DNA from: Deltaproteobacteria bacterium
GTDB taxonomy: Bacteria; Desulfobacterota; Desulfuromonadia; Desulfuromonadales; JAAYDE01
Length of the DNA stretch: 10,672 bases
Reading direction: 5' to 3'
NCBI GenBank assembly: GCA_017417085.1
Contig: JAFPZV010000145.1
Location: 1-10,672 of the forward strand
The notes under the pieces: model-generated
The model's database searches: none
Told to the model about the DNA's origin: nothing
What the model saw: the letters and a program-made list of their open reading frames with translations, nothing else
Shown: piece by piece, positions 1-7,509 of the stretch
Layout of the letters: the number at the start of each line of letters is the position of its first letter
How positions within the stretch are numbered: position 1 is the stretch's first letter
Translations under genes and position numbers: made by a program

Positions 1-311
1 CGCGCAGCATCATGAAAATCTTTGTTCTGGAAGGACTCATCGTTGGAGTTTTGGGAACGTCACTGGGCACGGTGGCGGGAGTGGTGCTGGCACGCAACGC
101 GGATCCCATCATCAAATGGCTGGAAAGGGTGCTGGGATTAAGAATCTTTGATCAGTCGGTTTATGGTATGGAAAAATTCCCCTCGGTTGTGCATACCGGC
201 GATGTAATGGCCGTTGTTGTTATGGCGCTGACCATTTCCCTGCTGGCGACAATCTATCCGGCGTGGCGTGCCGCAAAAATGGCTCCCTCGGAAGCATTGC
301 GCTATGATTGA
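1..311 (+). CDS. lolC: LolC/LolE-family lipoprotein-releasing ABC transporter permease, C-terminal fragment
   Basis: This is the 3' end of a gene that begins before the window. The reading frame is open from base 3 (Arg-Ser-Ile before the Met at 12), so the ATG at 12 is an internal methionine, not the start. About 102 residues remain. Counting from that Met, two hydrophobic segments are visible, around residues 8-27 and 64-83, and the protein ends PAWRAAKMAPSEALRYD, the typical tail of the FtsX/MacB-type permease domain of LolC/LolE. In the family this inner-membrane subunit, with LolD, hands mature lipoproteins to LolA in the periplasm. lolD begins 75 bases downstream, which supports the assignment. 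LolC and LolE cannot be told apart from this piece; many non-enteric bacteria have one gene for both roles. The family call is firm, the exact symbol is not. Confidence 0.9.
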   Translation, partial: RSIMKIFVLEGLIVGVLGTSLGTVAGVVLARNADPIIKWLERVLGLRIFDQSVYGMEKFPSVVHTGDVMAVVVMALTISLLATIYPAWRAAKMAPSEALRYD

Positions 312-386
312 GATATTTGGAATTTTTGTGACGTATATGATTCAAGAGTGTGGCCATGAATTGGCAAACGGCCCCGGGAGCACCAA

Positions 387-1058
387 ATGAGCCTGATAGC
401 TGTGCAAAATCTTACCAAAGTCTTTCAAACCAGGCAGAGCCGGGTAGAGGTTTTGAAGGGCATTGATCTGATTGTCGGCGAGCGGGAACGTATTGCCATC
501 ATGGGGACGTCGGGAGCCGGCAAAACGACGTTTATGCATATCCTTGGCGGCCTGGACTATCCCAGCTCGGGAACCGTACGCATTGACGGAAAGGATATCT
601 TTCAGATAAACAGTGCTGAAAGAGATGCTTTCCGCAATAAAACCATCGGTTTTGTTTTTCAGTTTCATCAGTTGTTACCGGAATTTTCCGCGTTGGAAAA
701 TGTGATGATTCCAGCATTGATAGCGCGCTGGCCCGTGGAGCAGGCCAAGGAGCGTGCTACCCTGCTGCTTGAACAGGTAGGATTGAAGCAGAGGCTTGTT
801 CACAAACCGGGAGAATTGTCAGGTGGCGAGCAGCAGCGTGTGGCTGTGGCCCGGGCGCTGGTCATGCGGCCGCGCATTCTTCTTGCGGATGAACCGACCG
901 GTAATTTGGACAGCCGTACTTCGGACGAGATGTTTGAATTGCTTAATCGGCTGCATGGCGAAGGAGATTTCACCATGCTGATAGTGACGCACGATGCGGC
1001 GTTGGCACGCCGCCAGGACCGGGTTGTTGTTATGAAGGACGGCCGCATCGACGGATAG
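387..1058 (+). CDS. lolD: LolD, ATPase of the lipoprotein-releasing ABC transporter
   Basis: A 223-residue cytoplasmic ABC ATPase, close to the usual LolD length (about 230). It powers release of outer-membrane lipoproteins from the inner membrane by the LolCDE complex. Visible motifs in order are Walker A GTSGAGKTT (residues 40-48), the Q-loop at Q92 in GFVFQFHQLLPEFSALEN, which is characteristic of the LolD/MacB/FtsE group, the signature LSGGEQQ (144-150), Walker B ILLADEP with D168 and E169, and the switch histidine H202 in THD. All catalytic positions are intact. The ATG is preceded by GGGAG at 376-380 with six bases between. The permease gene just upstream confirms the pairing. No good promoter is seen in the 75-base gap, so it is probably co-transcribed with the permease. 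MacB or FtsE is the only realistic alternative, and the neighbours argue against both. Confidence 0.95.
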   Translation: MSLIAVQNLTKVFQTRQSRVEVLKGIDLIVGERERIAIMGTSGAGKTTFMHILGGLDYPSSGTVRIDGKDIFQINSAERDAFRNKTIGFVFQFHQLLPEFSALENVMIPALIARWPVEQAKERATLLLEQVGLKQRLVHKPGELSGGEQQRVAVARALVMRPRILLADEPTGNLDSRTSDEMFELLNRLHGEGDFTMLIVTHDAALARRQDRVVVMKDGRIDG

Positions 1059-1061
1059 CGG

Positions 1062-1090
1062 TTTACAGAGACTGGCTTTTACCTTATATT
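1062..1090 (+). promoter_or_regulatory. Candidate sigma-70-like promoter for bamA and downstream genes
   Basis: A -35-like TTTACA (1062-1067, five of six matches to TTGACA) is followed after exactly 17 bases by a -10-like TATATT (1085-1090, five of six matches to TATAAT). It lies in the lolD-bamA gap, the largest gap downstream of lolD. Transcription would start near 1097, leaving a leader of about 30 bases that contains the bamA ribosome binding site. The match and spacing are seen directly; activity is inferred. It would let bamA and the lipid A genes be expressed apart from lolCD. Confidence 0.5.
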
Positions 1091-1106
1091 GAAACAATTT
1101 TTGTCC

Positions 1107-1116
1107 AAAGGGGGAG
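1107..1116 (+). promoter_or_regulatory. Ribosome binding site that decides the bamA start
   Basis: The purine run AAAGGGGGAG lies 11 bases before the ATG at 1128 and 17 before the ATG at 1134. It falls inside the longer reading frame that opens at a TTG at 1089, and that TTG itself overlaps the likely -10 element. Both facts favour 1128 as the start. Confidence 0.6.
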
Positions 1117-1127
1117 TCTGGCCTTTT

Positions 1128-3395
1128 ATGCATATGAAAAACAAGATTTTTTTCTGTTTGTTTTTTTTGCTGTTGGGGATGGTGCTTGACTGTTCTCGCG
1201 TGTCGGCCGAAAGAAGTTTTCGGATTGGAGAAGTGAACATTCGTGGCAACAATCGTGTGGAAGTTGGCACCATTCTGAATTCGGTAAAAGTCAAAAGCGG
1301 CATGACCGTATCCGAGGCGATGATAGATGAGGATGTTCGCGCCATCTATCAGCTTGGCCGTTTTCGTGATGTAGTCGCCGATGTTTCCCAGGAAGGTGGC
1401 GTCACGGTATTGACGTATGCGGTCAAGGAATATCCCGTGGTCCGCAGGGTCGAGATAACCGGTAATAAAAAACTTAAGAAAGCGGATTTGGAAACCGCCT
1501 TGGCGGTGAACGCCCCCGATTTTTTGAATCCTCAGAGAATTGAGCAAGGTATTGCGAATTTGCGCAGGAAGTATCACAAGGAGGGATATTATGCTGTTGA
1601 AATCTCTTCCGATACCGAATTGGTCAATAACAACGAAGCGATTTTAAATGTCAAGATCAAGGAAGGAGTCAAAAACCGTATCGAGAAGATTGTTTTCAAT
1701 GGCAATACGGTTGTTTCGGATCGCAAGCTGAAAAAGGCCATGGAAAGCGGAGAGAAAGTGTTTCTCCTTTCGTGGATGTTTGACGGCGCGAAATACAGTG
1801 AGGAAGCAGCCCGTATCGATCGGGAGCGGATAGCGGACGAATATTTTAACAGAGGTTATATAGATGTAGTGGTGAGCGAGCCAAGGATCGAACTTACCAA
1901 GGATCGGGATGGATTGATCCTGACGTATGATATCGAAGAAGGAAAACAATATCATATTGAAAAGATTGACATAACAGGGGATCTTCTTACCGATAGGGAA
2001 ACCTTGCTCAAGCTGTTGAAGGTCAAGGATGGTGATGTTTTCAGCCGTAAAAACATGCGTGAATCCATTACCGCTCTGAGCGATTATTATGCAGACAGGG
2101 GTTATGCTTTTGTCAATGTTTCTCCCAAAACCTCGGTAAATAAGGCGGAACGGGCCGTTACCGTGGATCTTGATGTTGAAGAGGGGAGCCTGGTTCATTT
2201 CGATCACATTCGTATCAGGGGAAACACCAAAACGCGCGACAAGGTTATCCGGAGAGAGATGCGGTTCAAGGAAGGTGATCTGTATAGTGCTTCCGGATTG
2301 AAGAAGAGTCAGCAGCGGATTAAAAATCTCGGTTTCTTCGAAGAGGTAAGTGTCAGTACGTCCAAGGGAAAGAGCCCGACCTTGCTGGATGTGGATGTGG
2401 ACGTCAAGGAACAGCCTTCGGGAAGTATTTCCGCGGGTGTGGGTTACTCTTCCATGGACGGCTTTATTGTACAAGGAATGGCAAGTCAGGAAAATTTCCT
2501 GGGATTGGGACTCCAGGGGATTGTCGCCGCCGGTTTGGGCGGTTCGTCCAACACGTTCCGTGTCGGTCTTATGGATCCCTATTTTCTGGACAAGAACATG
2601 CAGCTGGGATTCGACTTGTACAAAACGGAGCGGGAATGGGACGATTTTACCCGTGACGCGATTGGTGGCGATATCAAATTGGGCATTCCTTTTTATAGCG
2701 ACAACCGCATTACCTTTATCTATCGTTATGAAAAGAAGAAAATCTCCGATGTGGATGACGATGCTTCCTACTATATTCGCAGTCAGGAAGGCCGCTCCAC
2801 GCTTTCTTCCATTACGGCCATTCTCTCTCGGGATACCCGTGATTATAAACTCGATCCTTCTTCGGGATATTTGAGCAGTGCTTCGGTCGAATATGCCGGA
2901 ATTGGCGGCTCCGAGCATTTTGTCAAATATATAGCTTCCCACAGACATTTCTTCCCGTTCAAATGGGATACCGTTTTTTCCATCAATGGTGAGATTGGCT
3001 ATATTCAGGAAGTCAACAACGAGCCCATTCCGATTGACGAGAAGTTTTTCCTGGGCGGGATGTACAGTATTCGTGGCTTTGACTATCGCAAGGTTGGGCC
3101 GCGGGATCCGGAAACCGGTGATTACCTTGGCGGAGTCAAGGAAGCATTTTTCAACTTTGAATTTATTTTCCCGCTGCTGAAAGACATCAAGATGAAAGGT
3201 GTGGTGTTTTTCGATACGGGCAATTCCTGGAGCGATGACCAGGAGTATTTCAGTGATATGCGATACAGTGTCGGTACGGGTATTCGCTGGATGAGTCCCA
3301 TGGGGCCGCTGCGTATCGAGTGGGGCTACAATTTGGATCCGAAAGACGGGGAAAGCCGTTCGGAAGTCGATTTTTCCATTGGCAGAATGTTTTAG
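1128..3395 (+). CDS. bamA: BamA, outer-membrane beta-barrel assembly protein
   Basis: The central, essential subunit of the BAM complex, which folds and inserts beta-barrel proteins into the outer membrane. From the ATG at 1128 the product has 755 residues, somewhat shorter than E. coli BamA (about 810). A basic, hydrophobic signal peptide probably ends after VSA at residue 27. Five POTRA repeats follow, at about 29-103, 104-180, 181-262, 263-353 and 354-430; repeats show the familiar VxxxGN-type strand and a GYxx or GFF turn. The barrel spans 431-755 and carries the lid-loop motif IRGF (648-651). The last residue is Phe (SIGRMF), the expected outer-membrane C-terminal signal. The frame is open upstream to a TTG at 1089, but that would put 13 extra residues before the signal peptide. 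The ATG at 1134 is also possible. skp/ompH follows after 38 bases, a common pairing. Confidence 0.95.
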   Translation: MHMKNKIFFCLFFLLLGMVLDCSRVSAERSFRIGEVNIRGNNRVEVGTILNSVKVKSGMTVSEAMIDEDVRAIYQLGRFRDVVADVSQEGGVTVLTYAVKEYPVVRRVEITGNKKLKKADLETALAVNAPDFLNPQRIEQGIANLRRKYHKEGYYAVEISSDTELVNNNEAILNVKIKEGVKNRIEKIVFNGNTVVSDRKLKKAMESGEKVFLLSWMFDGAKYSEEAARIDRERIADEYFNRGYIDVVVSEPRIELTKDRDGLILTYDIEEGKQYHIEKIDITGDLLTDRETLLKLLKVKDGDVFSRKNMRESITALSDYYADRGYAFVNVSPKTSVNKAERAVTVDLDVEEGSLVHFDHIRIRGNTKTRDKVIRREMRFKEGDLYSASGLKKSQQRIKNLGFFEEVSVSTSKGKSPTLLDVDVDVKEQPSGSISAGVGYSSMDGFIVQGMASQENFLGLGLQGIVAAGLGGSSNTFRVGLMDPYFLDKNMQLGFDLYKTEREWDDFTRDAIGGDIKLGIPFYSDNRITFIYRYEKKKISDVDDDASYYIRSQEGRSTLSSITAILSRDTRDYKLDPSSGYLSSASVEYAGIGGSEHFVKYIASHRHFFPFKWDTVFSINGEIGYIQEVNNEPIPIDEKFFLGGMYSIRGFDYRKVGPRDPETGDYLGGVKEAFFNFEFIFPLLKDIKMKGVVFFDTGNSWSDDQEYFSDMRYSVGTGIRWMSPMGPLRIEWGYNLDPKDGESRSEVDFSIGRMF

Positions 3396-3433
3396 GAGTG
3401 TCGCTCATAAACAAAGAAGGAGAAAGAAAAGGC

Positions 3434-3964
3434 ATGAATGCACGGAAATTGATGGTTTGGAGCATAGTGGTCGTCATGGCGGTGCTGTCTGCTCCGGCGT
3501 GGGTTGGTGCGGCGGAAACAAGAATTGCCTATGTTGATTTGCAGAAGGCGCTTAACCAGTGCCGGGCAGGGAAAGACGCCAAGGACAAAATCAAGCGGAA
3601 ATATGATGGGTATGAAAGGGAATTCAGTTCTCGTCAGCGCGAGCTGAAAAGTCTGAAAGATGAACTGGAAAAGCGGGGCGGTGTGCTTTCCGATACCGCA
3701 AGAACCGACAAGGAACGGAGATATCAGCAGAAAATCAAGGATTTTCAGCGTTTTACGAAAGATGCCCAAGATGCCATCAAACAGCAGGACAACGATTATA
3801 CACGGACCATTGTGAGCGAGTTGCTGGAGCTGGTCAGGGATATGGGGAAAAAGGGGAATTACACGCTTATTATGGAGCGTGGCGAGGGTTCCATCGTCTA
3901 TGGCGCTCCGGAGATCGATTTGACCGATCAGCTGATTCGTCTGCATGATCAGAAACGCCGTTAA
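3434..3964 (+). CDS. skp: Skp/OmpH-family periplasmic chaperone
   Basis: A 176-residue exported protein of the OmpH/Skp family, whose trimers hold unfolded outer-membrane proteins in the periplasm until BamA receives them. An N-terminal signal peptide (residues 1-26, ending WVGA) precedes [14 protein letters not shown], the typical first strand and helix of the family. Residues 45-130 are charged and helical, rich in Lys, Glu, Gln and Arg, fitting the long coiled tentacles of Skp. The C-terminal part ([15 protein letters not shown], then [12 protein letters not shown]) returns to the body domain. The start is the ATG at 3434, with AAGGAG at 3417-3422, 11 bases away. The frame extends upstream into bamA, but only this start gives a signal peptide. 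E. coli Skp is 161 residues, so the size is normal. It lies between bamA and lpxD, as in many proteobacteria. Confidence 0.92.
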   Translation: MNARKLMVWSIVVVMAVLSAPAWVGAAETRIAYVDLQKALNQCRAGKDAKDKIKRKYDGYEREFSSRQRELKSLKDELEKRGGVLSDTARTDKERRYQQKIKDFQRFTKDAQDAIKQQDNDYTRTIVSELLELVRDMGKKGNYTLIMERGEGSIVYGAPEIDLTDQLIRLHDQKRR

Positions 3965-4004
3965 AAGATAATTTTTTCAAAAACGCGCGGCAAAAGCATC
4001 CAAC

Positions 4005-4012
4005 AAGGGGGG
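4005..4012 (+). promoter_or_regulatory. Ribosome binding site supporting the TTG start of lpxD
   Basis: AAGGGGGG lies five bases before the TTG at 4018. No ATG or GTG in that frame lies close enough downstream to keep the conserved LpxD N-terminus, so this site and protein similarity together decide the start. Confidence 0.65.
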
Positions 4013-4017
4013 AAATC

Positions 4018-5055
4018 TTGGCTAAGCTTGAAGTATTGGCGGAATTGGTGGGAGGAAACCTGATAGGCGATCCGGACCTGGAGATTCGGGCAGTTGCTCC
4101 GCTCGACAAGGCCGAAGAAGGAGAAATCGCGTTTCTTTCCAATCCCAGGTATCTCAAGTTGGTGCCGGAATGCCGCGCGTCCGCCATTATTTTGCCACCC
4201 GGTGTGGAATTCCCCTGTGCGGCGGCCATTGTCTGCAGGAACCCCTATCTGGCTTTCGCCCAGATTCTCACTTTTCTGACCTTGTCTCCCTCGCAGGCAA
4301 AGGGAGTCATGGCGGGAAGTTCCATTGCGCAAAGCGCGGTGCTGGGCAACGATGTGACGGTTTATCCGGGCTGTGTTGTCGGTGAGCATGTCCGGATAGG
4401 AGATGGCGTGATCCTGTATCCGAATGTGGTTCTCTATGACGGCGTGGAGATCGGCGACAATTCCCTGTTGCATGCCGGCGTCGTCGTGCGGGAACATTGC
4501 CGTATAGGCGCCAACGTCATCATTCAGCCCAAAGCGGTGATCGGCGGCGACGGTTTTGGTTTTGCTCCGGACGGTGAAGCCTATTTCAAGATTCCGCAGG
4601 TAGGCGTGGTAGTGATTGAGGATGATGTGGAAATTGGCGCCAACACCTGTATCGATCGCGCCACATTGGGAGAAACGCGGATCAGGCGGGGAACAAAGAT
4701 CGACAACCTTGTGCAGGTGGGCCATAATGTTGTCATTGGTGAAAATACGATTATTGTGTCCCAGGTGGGAGTTTCCGGAAGTACGGAAATCGGGAGGCAC
4801 TGCACTTTTGGGGGCCAGACCGGCATTGCCGGGCATCTCAAGATTGGCGACAATGTCACCATAGCCGCCAAGGGCGGAGTCGGGAGCGATTTGAAGCCGA
4901 ACCAGCTGCTTTCCGGTGTGCCGGTGATTCCTCATCGGCAGTGGCTCAAGGCGTCTCTGACTTTCGGACATTTGCCCGAAATGCGTCACGACCTTTCACA
5001 GTTGCAAAACAGAGTAAAAATGCTTGAAGAGCAGATGGGAAAAGATCGGCAATGA
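4018..5055 (+). CDS. lpxD: LpxD, UDP-3-O-(3-hydroxyacyl)glucosamine N-acyltransferase
   Basis: Cytoplasmic enzyme of the third lipid A step: it transfers a 3-hydroxyacyl chain from ACP to the 2-amino group of UDP-3-O-acyl-glucosamine. The product is 345 residues (E. coli 341). Residues 1-95 form the uridine-binding domain, beginning [20 protein letters not shown]. From about 100 to 290 run left-handed beta-helix hexapeptide repeats such as VRIGDG and VEIGDN. The loop [11 protein letters not shown] is typical of LpxD. H236 in [13 protein letters not shown] matches the catalytic histidine (E. coli H239), and H273 in [11 protein letters not shown] matches the second conserved one (H276). The C-terminal helix is charged ([15 protein letters not shown]). 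The start is a TTG with a strong ribosome binding site. Its stop overlaps the fabZ start as ATGA, so the two are likely translationally coupled. Confidence 0.95.
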   Translation: MAKLEVLAELVGGNLIGDPDLEIRAVAPLDKAEEGEIAFLSNPRYLKLVPECRASAIILPPGVEFPCAAAIVCRNPYLAFAQILTFLTLSPSQAKGVMAGSSIAQSAVLGNDVTVYPGCVVGEHVRIGDGVILYPNVVLYDGVEIGDNSLLHAGVVVREHCRIGANVIIQPKAVIGGDGFGFAPDGEAYFKIPQVGVVVIEDDVEIGANTCIDRATLGETRIRRGTKIDNLVQVGHNVVIGENTIIVSQVGVSGSTEIGRHCTFGGQTGIAGHLKIGDNVTIAAKGGVGSDLKPNQLLSGVPVIPHRQWLKASLTFGHLPEMRHDLSQLQNRVKMLEEQMGKDRQ

Positions 5056-5489
5056 AAATGGATATTCTGGAAATTATGAATGTTCTTCGCCACCGCTCTC
5101 CTTTTCTTCTGATCGATCGTGTTCTGGACCTGGAAGAGGGGAAACGGCTTGTCGCGATCAAGAATGTGACGATAAACGAACCTTTCTTCCAGGGCCATTT
5201 TCCTGGCAATCCAATTATGCCGGGGGTGCTGATTGTCGAGGGAATGGCTCAGGCGGGCGCGGTTTTGGCAATTGTATCGGACAAGATTCCGCCGACGGCG
5301 AATACCTATTTCGGGGGGATCGACAAGGTGCGATTCCGCCGCCCTGTCCGCCCGGGGGATGTGCTGCGGTTTGAGATGGAACTTGCGGGAAGACGCCGTT
5401 CCATCTACTTTATGAACGGGAAGGCCTATGTGGAAAACGAGCTGGTTGCGGAAGCGCTTCTCAAGGCCAGTATAGCGGCGGAGACGTGA
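5052..5489 (+). CDS. fabZ: FabZ, 3-hydroxyacyl-ACP dehydratase
   Basis: A 145-residue hot-dog-fold enzyme of type II fatty acid synthesis that dehydrates 3-hydroxyacyl-ACP to the trans-2-enoyl form in the cytoplasm. Motifs include [11 protein letters not shown] (14-24) and the active-site stretch [20 protein letters not shown] with catalytic His49 and Glu63, both present. The [10 protein letters not shown] segment (94-103) is also typical. It uses the same 3-hydroxyacyl-ACP pool as LpxA and LpxD, so its place between their genes fits joint control of phospholipid and lipid A supply. The ATG overlaps the lpxD stop by four bases (ATGA); a second in-frame ATG at 5058 is possible, and neither has a strong ribosome binding site, which fits coupling to lpxD. 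FabA is excluded by length and motif. Confidence 0.96.
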   Translation: MKMDILEIMNVLRHRSPFLLIDRVLDLEEGKRLVAIKNVTINEPFFQGHFPGNPIMPGVLIVEGMAQAGAVLAIVSDKIPPTANTYFGGIDKVRFRRPVRPGDVLRFEMELAGRRRSIYFMNGKAYVENELVAEALLKASIAAET

Positions 5490-5508
5490 CAAAGAGGAGA
5501 AACAGTTC

Positions 5509-6279
5509 ATGATTCATGAAACCGCGATAGTGCATTCCGGCGCCCGGATTGCCCAGAATGTTGAAATCGGTCCATATGCTGTTATTGGCGAACATGTGGA
5601 AATTGGCGAAGGCACCACGATTGGTCCCCATGCGGTGATAGAAGGGCGGACGACCCTGGGACGCAACAACCGTGTTTTTCAATTTGCCGCTCTTGGCGCC
5701 ATTCCCCAGGATCTCAAATATCGCGGCGAACCGACCCGGCTGGTTATTGGCGATGGGAACCAGATCCGCGAATTCGCCACCATTCATATCGGCACGGAAA
5801 ACGGTGGCGGTGTGACCCGCATAGGGAACAACAATCTCTTCATGTCCTATTCCCATATCGGACACGATTGCAAGATAGGCAACAACATCGTGTTTGCCAA
5901 CTGCGCAACCATGGCGGGCCATGTGGAAATTCAGGACTGGGCGATTATGGGCGGTTTGTGCGCGGTTCACCAGTTTAGCCGGGTAGGGTGCCACTGCATG
6001 ATCAGTGGCGGTTCGATGGTCAACCAGGATATTCTCCCCTATGTTATTGCCCAGGGTGATCGGGCCAAACCCATTGGGATCAATGTTGTGGGAATGCGCC
6101 GGCGGGGCTTCTCCGACGAAGTCATTCATGACATCAAGGAAGCGTTCCGTCTGGTGTTTCGTTCCTGCCTTACCAAGGCGGAAGCTCTGGCGCGCATTGG
6201 TGCCGAAATTGCCATGACGCCCGAGTTGAAAGTCTTCGTTGATTTTTTTGAAAACAGTCAGCGGGGGATCGCGCGCTGA
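5509..6279 (+). CDS. lpxA: LpxA, UDP-N-acetylglucosamine O-acyltransferase
   Basis: First enzyme of lipid A synthesis: it moves a 3-hydroxyacyl chain from ACP to the 3-OH of UDP-GlcNAc in the cytoplasm. The product has 256 residues (E. coli 262). Hexapeptide beta-helix repeats run from residue 2 to about 185, followed by a helical C-terminal domain with the conserved GMRRRGFS. The substrate loop PQDLKYRGEPTRLVIG is intact. The catalytic base corresponds to H119 in HIGHDCKIG (E. coli H125), with D120 beside it. By alignment by eye, E. coli G173, the acyl-chain ruler position, corresponds to G167, so a long (C14-like) hydroxyacyl donor is suggested but not proven. AGGAG at 5495-5499 lies nine bases before the ATG. 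There is a 19-base gap after fabZ. Confidence 0.96.
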   Translation: MIHETAIVHSGARIAQNVEIGPYAVIGEHVEIGEGTTIGPHAVIEGRTTLGRNNRVFQFAALGAIPQDLKYRGEPTRLVIGDGNQIREFATIHIGTENGGGVTRIGNNNLFMSYSHIGHDCKIGNNIVFANCATMAGHVEIQDWAIMGGLCAVHQFSRVGCHCMISGGSMVNQDILPYVIAQGDRAKPIGINVVGMRRRGFSDEVIHDIKEAFRLVFRSCLTKAEALARIGAEIAMTPELKVFVDFFENSQRGIAR

Positions 6280-6321
6280 AAACGTCTTTCTTCCATTTTC
6301 TCCCAACAGATAGAAAAATTT

Positions 6322-7509
6322 ATGCAAGAAACCCCTTTACATGAATCCTTTCAGGCACGGAAGGCGCTTGTCGTCGCGGGAGAGGATTCCGGGGATCTGC
6401 ATGGTTCCAACCTTATCAAGGCCTGCCGGGAAATCGACGGAAATCTCTCCTTTTACGGTGTGGGGGGGCAGCGGATGGCTGCCGCCGGATGCGAGATTCT
6501 GTTTCCAAACGCCGAAATGGCAGTGGTGGGCGCAATTGAAGTTTTCTCCCGTCTGCCGGTGATTTGGAGAGCTTTTAAACTTTTGAAAAATCTGCTCTGT
6601 GGCGATGCTCCTCCGGATGTGCTGATACTCATTGATTTTCCCGAGTTCAATCTGCGCCTTGCCGCCATTGCCAAACGCCAGGGGATACCGGTGCTGTACT
6701 ATATCAGCCCTCAGGTTTGGGCATGGCGTCGTTATCGGGTGCACCGGATTGCCAGGGTGGTGGATCGCCTGGCGGCCATCCTTCCCTTTGAAAAAGATTT
6801 TTATGGCGCCTACGGCATTGATGTTGAGTATGTGGGGCATCCCCTGCTGGACGATTTTCATCACGATCTGTCACGGGAAGCCTTTTTACAAAAGTATCAT
6901 CTCAAGGATGGCATGCCGGTTATCGGGTTGTTTCCTGGCAGCAGGAGAAACGAGTTGCGCTATCTGCTGGACAATATTCTGGATGCGGCGTGCATTCTTT
7001 TGAAAAAACGGCCGGAGGCGCAGTTCGTGCTGCCGGTGGCGCCCTCCTTGAGCGAGGAATCTTTGCGGAAGGCGATTGCCGCGCGCCATATGGAAGAAAG
7101 GATCCGTGTGCTGCGGGACAATATCTACGATGTGGCCCGCGCCTGTGATGTGGTGGCCTGTGTTTCCGGAACGGTCACGCTTCAGGTGGCGCTGGCGGGA
7201 ACGCCAATGACCATTCTGTATCGTTTGTCACGGCTGACCTACTGGTTGGGGCGGATGCTGGTCAAGGTCCCGTGGATAGGTCTGGTCAATATTGTGGCCG
7301 GCAGGGAGGTGGCGCGCGAGCTCATTCAGGATGACGCCTCCCCCGAGGGCATTGCCAAAGAAGTGCTGCTTCTGCTGGAAGATGCCGAATACCGTCAGCG
7401 TGTTCAGGACGGGTTGCAGCTGGTGAGGGAAAAACTGGGGAGCGGCGGCTGTTCGCAAAGGGTTGCTCGCATGGCGTCGGAACTGAGCCGGAGGAAGGCA
7501 CATGGTTAA
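6322..7509 (+). CDS. lpxB: LpxB, lipid A disaccharide synthase
   Basis: A GT19-family glycosyltransferase that joins 2,3-diacylglucosamine 1-phosphate (lipid X) to UDP-2,3-diacylglucosamine, at the inner face of the inner membrane. The product is 395 residues (E. coli 382). Conserved blocks are AGEDSGDLHGSNLI (19-32), GVGGQRM (46-52), PDVLILIDFPEFNLRLA with D105 at the proposed catalytic Asp position, YYISPQVWAWRRYRV (126-140), the GSRRNEL loop (206-212) and a late VSGTVTLQ block (281-288). In that last block Q288 stands where E. coli has Glu. The ATG at 6322 is the only normal start in range; the bases before it (GATAGAAAAATTT) hold no good ribosome binding site, and the 42-base gap after lpxA is pyrimidine-rich. 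The last eight bases overlap msbA. No gene for the enzyme that makes lipid X is next to it. Confidence 0.96.
   Translation: MQETPLHESFQARKALVVAGEDSGDLHGSNLIKACREIDGNLSFYGVGGQRMAAAGCEILFPNAEMAVVGAIEVFSRLPVIWRAFKLLKNLLCGDAPPDVLILIDFPEFNLRLAAIAKRQGIPVLYYISPQVWAWRRYRVHRIARVVDRLAAILPFEKDFYGAYGIDVEYVGHPLLDDFHHDLSREAFLQKYHLKDGMPVIGLFPGSRRNELRYLLDNILDAACILLKKRPEAQFVLPVAPSLSEESLRKAIAARHMEERIRVLRDNIYDVARACDVVACVSGTVTLQVALAGTPMTILYRLSRLTYWLGRMLVKVPWIGLVNIVAGREVARELIQDDASPEGIAKEVLLLLEDAEYRQRVQDGLQLVREKLGSGGCSQRVARMASELSRRKAHG

Noticed and set aside
12..14. ATG at 12 as the start of the first gene
   Set aside because: The frame is open back to the window edge and residues before it continue the LolC/E family pattern, so it is internal.
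312..386. A promoter before lolD, using TATGAT at 336-341
   Set aside because: No acceptable -35 sequence lies 16-18 bases upstream, and the gap fits simple co-transcription with the permease gene.
1089..1127. TTG at 1089 as the bamA start
   Set aside because: It overlaps the likely -10 box, would place 13 residues before a normal signal peptide, and the AAAGGGGGAG site lies downstream of it.
1147..1168. T7 and T8 runs in the bamA signal peptide, and a T8 run at 9952-9959 in waaA, as phase-variable tracts
   Set aside because: Both encode Phe in hydrophobic segments, are short, and the genes are expected to be essential or nearly so, making on/off switching unlikely.
1179..1193. Cys22 of BamA as a lipoprotein attachment site
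   Set aside because: The preceding residues VLD do not fit a lipobox, and a signal peptidase I site (VSA) follows closely.
1644..2948. Minus-strand open frame of 434 codons opposite bamA, with others of 342 codons opposite lpxD (3961-4989) and 360 opposite msbA (8243-9325)
   Set aside because: They lie entirely or mostly opposite well-supported genes, resemble no family I know, have the His/Gln/Ile-rich look of antisense shadows, and lack sensible start contexts.
3965..4017. A promoter before lpxD, using GATAAT at 3967-3972
   Set aside because: The expected -35 region reads CATGAT and is a poor match; the nearest TTGACC (3920-3925) is much too far away.
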